A stretch of 64,000 nt of DNA from Guyparkeria hydrothermalis (GTDB lineage: Bacteria; Pseudomonadota; Gammaproteobacteria; Halothiobacillales; Halothiobacillaceae), in the NCBI RefSeq assembly GCF_023555385.1, contig NZ_JAJSED010000001.1:1709501-1773500 (forward strand), written 5' to 3'. The notes beneath the pieces were generated by a model, which worked only from the letters and a program-made list of their open reading frames with translations, had not been told where the DNA came from and made no database searches. Positions 61,712 to 64,000 of the stretch are shown piece after piece (the stretch's first letter is position 1; each line of letters begins with the position of its first letter). A program made the translations under genes and the position numbers.

Positions 61712-63592
61712 TCAGGCCGAGCGGGCCAGCTGGCCGCGGCGCTTCAAGTGCACCAGCAGCAGGGAGACGGCAGCAGGCGTCACGCCCGGAATGCGCGCCG
61801 CCTGACCGACGGTGGCCGGTCGCTGGGCCGCCAACTTGTCGCGCACCTCGTTGGACAGGCCCGCGATCTCGGCGTAGTCGAGGTCGGCCGGAATCGCCTC
61901 CTGCTCCTGCTTGATCGAGCGGGCCACCTCGTCACGCTGCCGGTCGATGTAGCCGGCGTACTTCGCCTCGATCTCGAGCTGCTCGATCACCGCCGGTGCC
62001 GGCATGGTCTCGGGTGCCAGCTCATCGACCGCGGCGATCTTGCCGTAATCGAGCTCCGGGCGACGCAGCAGGTCGAGCGCGGTGACGTTGCGCGACACCG
62101 AGCCCTCGAGCTTGTCGGCCGCCGGATGACTCGGGTGGACCCAGATGTCCTTGAGACGGCCGCGCTCGGCCTCGATTGCCTCCATCTTCTCGTTGAAGGC
62201 GCGCCAGCGGCGCTCGTCGACCAGGCCGAGTTCGCGGCCGATCCCGGTCAGGCGCTGGTCGGCATTGTCCTCGCGCAGCATCAGGCGGTATTCCGCCCGG
62301 CTGGTGAACATGCGATAGGGCTCGAGCGTGCCCTGGGTGGTCAGATCGTCGACCAGCACACCGAGGTAGGCCTGGTCGCGACGCAGGGTGAGCGGGTCGC
62401 GATCGAGCACGCGCGCCGCGGCATTCGCACCGGCCATCAGCCCCTGCGCGGCGGCCTCCTCGTAACCGGTGGTGCCGTTGATCTGACCGGCGAAGAACAG
62501 CCCCTTAATGCCGCGGGTCTCGAGCGTCGGCTTGAGGCCCCGCGGGTCGAAGAAGTCGTACTCGATCGCGTAGCCCGGCCGGGTGATGTGGGCGTTCTCG
62601 AAGCCGCGGATCGAGCGCACCAGCTCGAGCTGCACGTCGAAGGGCAGGCTGGTCGAGATGCCGTTCGGGTAGACCTCGTGGGTGTCGAGTCCCTCGGGCT
62701 CGACGAAGATCTGATGCGAGGTCTTGTCGGCGAAGCGGTGGATCTTGTCCTCGATCGACGGGCAGTAGCGTGGCCCGATGCCCTCGATTTCGCCGGTGAA
62801 CATCGGCGAGCGATCCAGACCGCCGCGGATGATCTCGTGGGTGCGCTCGTTGGTATGCGTGATGAAGCACTCGACCTGGCGCGGGTGCTCCTCGGGCGAG
62901 CCGAGGAAGGAGAACACCGGCGTGGGCGTATCGCCCGGCTGGGCCTGCATTTTGGTGAAGTCGAGGCTGCGGCCGTCCAGGCGCGGCGGCGTGCCGGTCT
63001 TCAGACGGGCCACGCCCAGGTCGAGCGAGCGCAGCGTGTCAGCGAGCTTCTTCGCCGGCGGGTCGCCGGCCCGACCGCCCTCGGAACGCTCCATTCCGAC
63101 ATGGATCTGGCCGGCGAGGAAGGTGCCCGCGGTCAGCACGACCGATTCGCCATAGAACTCGATGCCGCCGGCGGTGCGCACGCCGACGACCCGCTCGCCG
63201 TCGAGGATCAGGTCGTCGACTGCCTGCTGGAACAGCGTCAGGTGCGGCTGGTTCTCCAGCATGTGGCGCACGGCAGCCTTGTACAAAACACGATCGGCCT
63301 GGGCGCGGGTGGCGCGTACGGCCGGGCCCTTGCGGGCATTGAGGATGCGGAACTGGATGCCACCGCGGTCGGCAGCATGACCCATCGCACCGCCGAGCGC
63401 GTCGATCTCCTTGACCAGATGCCCCTTGCCGATCCCGCCGATCGCGGGGTTGCAGCTCATCTGGCCGAGGGTCTCGATATTGTGGGTGACCAGCAGGGTC
63501 TCCACACCCATGCGCGCGGACGCCAGCGCCGCCTCGGTGCCGGCATGGCCGCCACCGATGACGATCACGGGAAATCGATCTGGATAACGCAT
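61712..63592 (-). CDS. mnmG: tRNA modification enzyme MnmG (GidA)
   Basis: A 626-residue FAD enzyme that, with MnmE, modifies the wobble uridine of certain tRNAs. It begins [21 protein letters not shown] (Rossmann FAD motif) and contains [22 protein letters not shown]. The ATG at 63592 has AGGAGG upstream; the extra 18 codons of the open frame are not needed. mnmE, often adjacent, is not present; a long hairpin lies upstream instead. Confidence 0.97.
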   Translation of the reverse strand: MRYPDRFPVIVIGGGHAGTEAALASARMGVETLLVTHNIETLGQMSCNPAIGGIGKGHLVKEIDALGGAMGHAADRGGIQFRILNARKGPAVRATRAQADRVLYKAAVRHMLENQPHLTLFQQAVDDLILDGERVVGVRTAGGIEFYGESVVLTAGTFLAGQIHVGMERSEGGRAGDPPAKKLADTLRSLDLGVARLKTGTPPRLDGRSLDFTKMQAQPGDTPTPVFSFLGSPEEHPRQVECFITHTNERTHEIIRGGLDRSPMFTGEIEGIGPRYCPSIEDKIHRFADKTSHQIFVEPEGLDTHEVYPNGISTSLPFDVQLELVRSIRGFENAHITRPGYAIEYDFFDPRGLKPTLETRGIKGLFFAGQINGTTGYEEAAAQGLMAGANAAARVLDRDPLTLRRDQAYLGVLVDDLTTQGTLEPYRMFTSRAEYRLMLREDNADQRLTGIGRELGLVDERRWRAFNEKMEAIEAERGRLKDIWVHPSHPAADKLEGSVSRNVTALDLLRRPELDYGKIAAVDELAPETMPAPAVIEQLEIEAKYAGYIDRQRDEVARSIKQEQEAIPADLDYAEIAGLSNEVRDKLAAQRPATVGQAARIPGVTPAAVSLLLVHLKRRGQLARSA

Positions 63593-63624
63593 GGGTACCT
63601 CCTGCCGCCAAAACGGCTGATAAA

Positions 63625-63649
63625 CCCCGGCGCGAAATTTGAGCATGGG
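63625..63649 (-). terminator. Weak terminator-like hairpin before mnmG
   Basis: CCCCGGCGC (63625-63633) pairs with GCGCCGGGG (63649-63657) around a 15-base loop; on the minus strand TTTAT follows. It lies just upstream of the mnmG ribosome site and overlaps the base of the long hairpin, so the two structures may compete. Confidence 0.45.
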
Positions 63650-63844
63650 CGCCGGGGAAGGTGTGCGTGAATCGGATGCTGCTCTGCACGTCCTGGCCCG
63701 GGCAGATGCAAGACGTCCGTCCGCCGCGGAAGAATCATTCTCTTTCCAAGGACGGCAACGCAGCAGATGCCCGGGCCAGGACGTGCCCTACGGGACCTTC
63801 GGGCAGAGTAGTGTCCGATTCGTGCACACCTTCCCCCTGGGGGG
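63625..63844. ncRNA. Long hairpin, probable structured RNA of unknown family
   Basis: Bases 63654-63687 and 63803-63836 can pair along all 34 positions, with five G-U pairs when read as plus-strand RNA. Inside, 63688-63704 and 63768-63784 are perfect 17-base complements. An 18-base bulge (63785-63802) separates the two helices, and a smaller stem (CCGTCC with GGACGG) lies near the tip. On the minus strand there is a TATACT -10 (63851-63856) and, at the far end, a nine-base hairpin (63625-63633 with 63649-63657) followed by TTTAT, like a weak terminator. So minus-strand transcription fits signals, while G-U pairs favour the plus strand. The size (183 bases) recalls 6S RNA but known 6S motifs are not seen. 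Confidence 0.6.
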
Positions 63845-63882
63845 CGCGGCAGTATAACGGAAACCGCTGTCAAATCCAGCAG

Positions 63883-64000
63883 TTATCGCGCCTCGTCACT
63901 CGCAGCCGCGACCTCGGCGTCGCCGCGCTCGAAGGCACGCCGCAGTTTGCTCACGCCACCTCGGTAGGCATGCGCGTCGAAGCCGGCCCGCTGCATCCGC
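63883..64000 (-). CDS. C-terminal end of an unidentified protein (cut by window edge)
   Basis: The last 38 codons of a minus-strand gene, ending EVAAASDEAR and a TAA at 63883-63885. Visible residues include AHAYRGGVSKLRRAFERGD, which I do not recognise. Base composition fits coding sequence of this genome. It is not the conserved C-terminus of MnmE. The gene enters from beyond the right edge. Confidence 0.5.
   Translation of the reverse strand, partial: RMQRAGFDAHAYRGGVSKLRRAFERGDAEVAAASDEAR

Noticed and set aside
59143-63670. Very long plus-strand frames opposite parB-parA-rsmG and mnmG
   Set aside because: Same artefact: they mirror highly conserved genes and have no start signals or domains of their own.
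63625-63844. Identification of the hairpin as 6S RNA
   Set aside because: Length fits, but the central bubble is one-sided and known 6S sequence features and the zapA/fau neighbours are not seen.
63845-63880. Perfect sigma-70 promoter from TTGACA and TATACT on the minus strand
   Set aside because: The two boxes are only 11 bases apart; only the -10 box is usable, with a weak -35 (CTGGAT) at 17 bases.

Overview
The window is a high-GC bacterial chromosome segment with tightly packed genes, many ATGA overlaps and a complete F-type ATP synthase operon in the order mnmG-rsmG-parA-parB-atpZ-atpI-atpB-E-F-H-A-G-D-C-glmU (all on the minus strand). This order, together with PilS/PilR, HemW, IspB and a coaBC-dut-argB block, fits a gammaproteobacterium. 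Several sulfane-sulfur genes (an MBL-rhodanese fusion, an ETHE1-like persulfide dioxygenase, an ArsR-rhodanese regulator, a secreted DsrE-like protein, a SoxH-like MBL protein) and an ectoine-catabolism-like cluster suggest a halophilic or halotolerant sulfur oxidiser, for example of the Halothiobacillus/Guyparkeria type. The taxon is an inference; no rRNA is present.

Layout. 1-700: non-coding, with a large inverted repeat and a 14-bp hairpin. 701-1489: a low-GC, probably acquired HARE-HTH/GIY-YIG protein. 1570-2577: a lipoprotein and a small membrane protein. 2664-7902: four co-directional genes (M20 amidohydrolase, EctB-like transaminase, M24 hydrolase, aldehyde dehydrogenase) resembling ectoine degradation. 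8157-9584: persulfide dioxygenase-rhodanese. 9707-13333: divergent ssb and uvrA. 13355-17052: periplasmic proteins, a DksA-like zinc finger, a SoxH-like MBL protein and an aldo/keto reductase. 17160-20648: phosphate genes psiE, phoU, ppk1. 20716-24469: PP0621-like protein, PilS/PilR and SixA. 24704-28778: an FHA / Ser-Thr kinase / LysM-TPR / PP2C phosphorylation module. 28877-31981: YheS, tRNA-Pro(CGG), IspB. 32065-39325: a MoxR/DUF58/VWA (Bat-like) operon headed by an ArsR-rhodanese regulator, divergent from a persulfide dioxygenase and an MFS transporter. 41617-51776: DUF4124 protein behind a near-perfect sigma-54 promoter, argB, dut, coaBC, thioredoxin-like protein, tal, cbpA, hsp20, rpmJ-type L36, rdgB, hemW, glmU. 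51872-63592: atp operon, parBA, rsmG, mnmG. 63625-63844: an unusual long hairpin, probably a structured RNA, before the end of an unidentified gene.

The most unusual points are the long hairpin upstream of mnmG, the self-contained FHA/kinase/phosphatase module with a periplasm-sensing kinase, the HARE-HTH/GIY-YIG protein beside repeats, the four-cysteine insertion in the EctB-like transaminase, and the ArsR-rhodanese regulator whose DNA-binding half has no cysteine. No CRISPR array, insertion sequence or phage gene was recognised.
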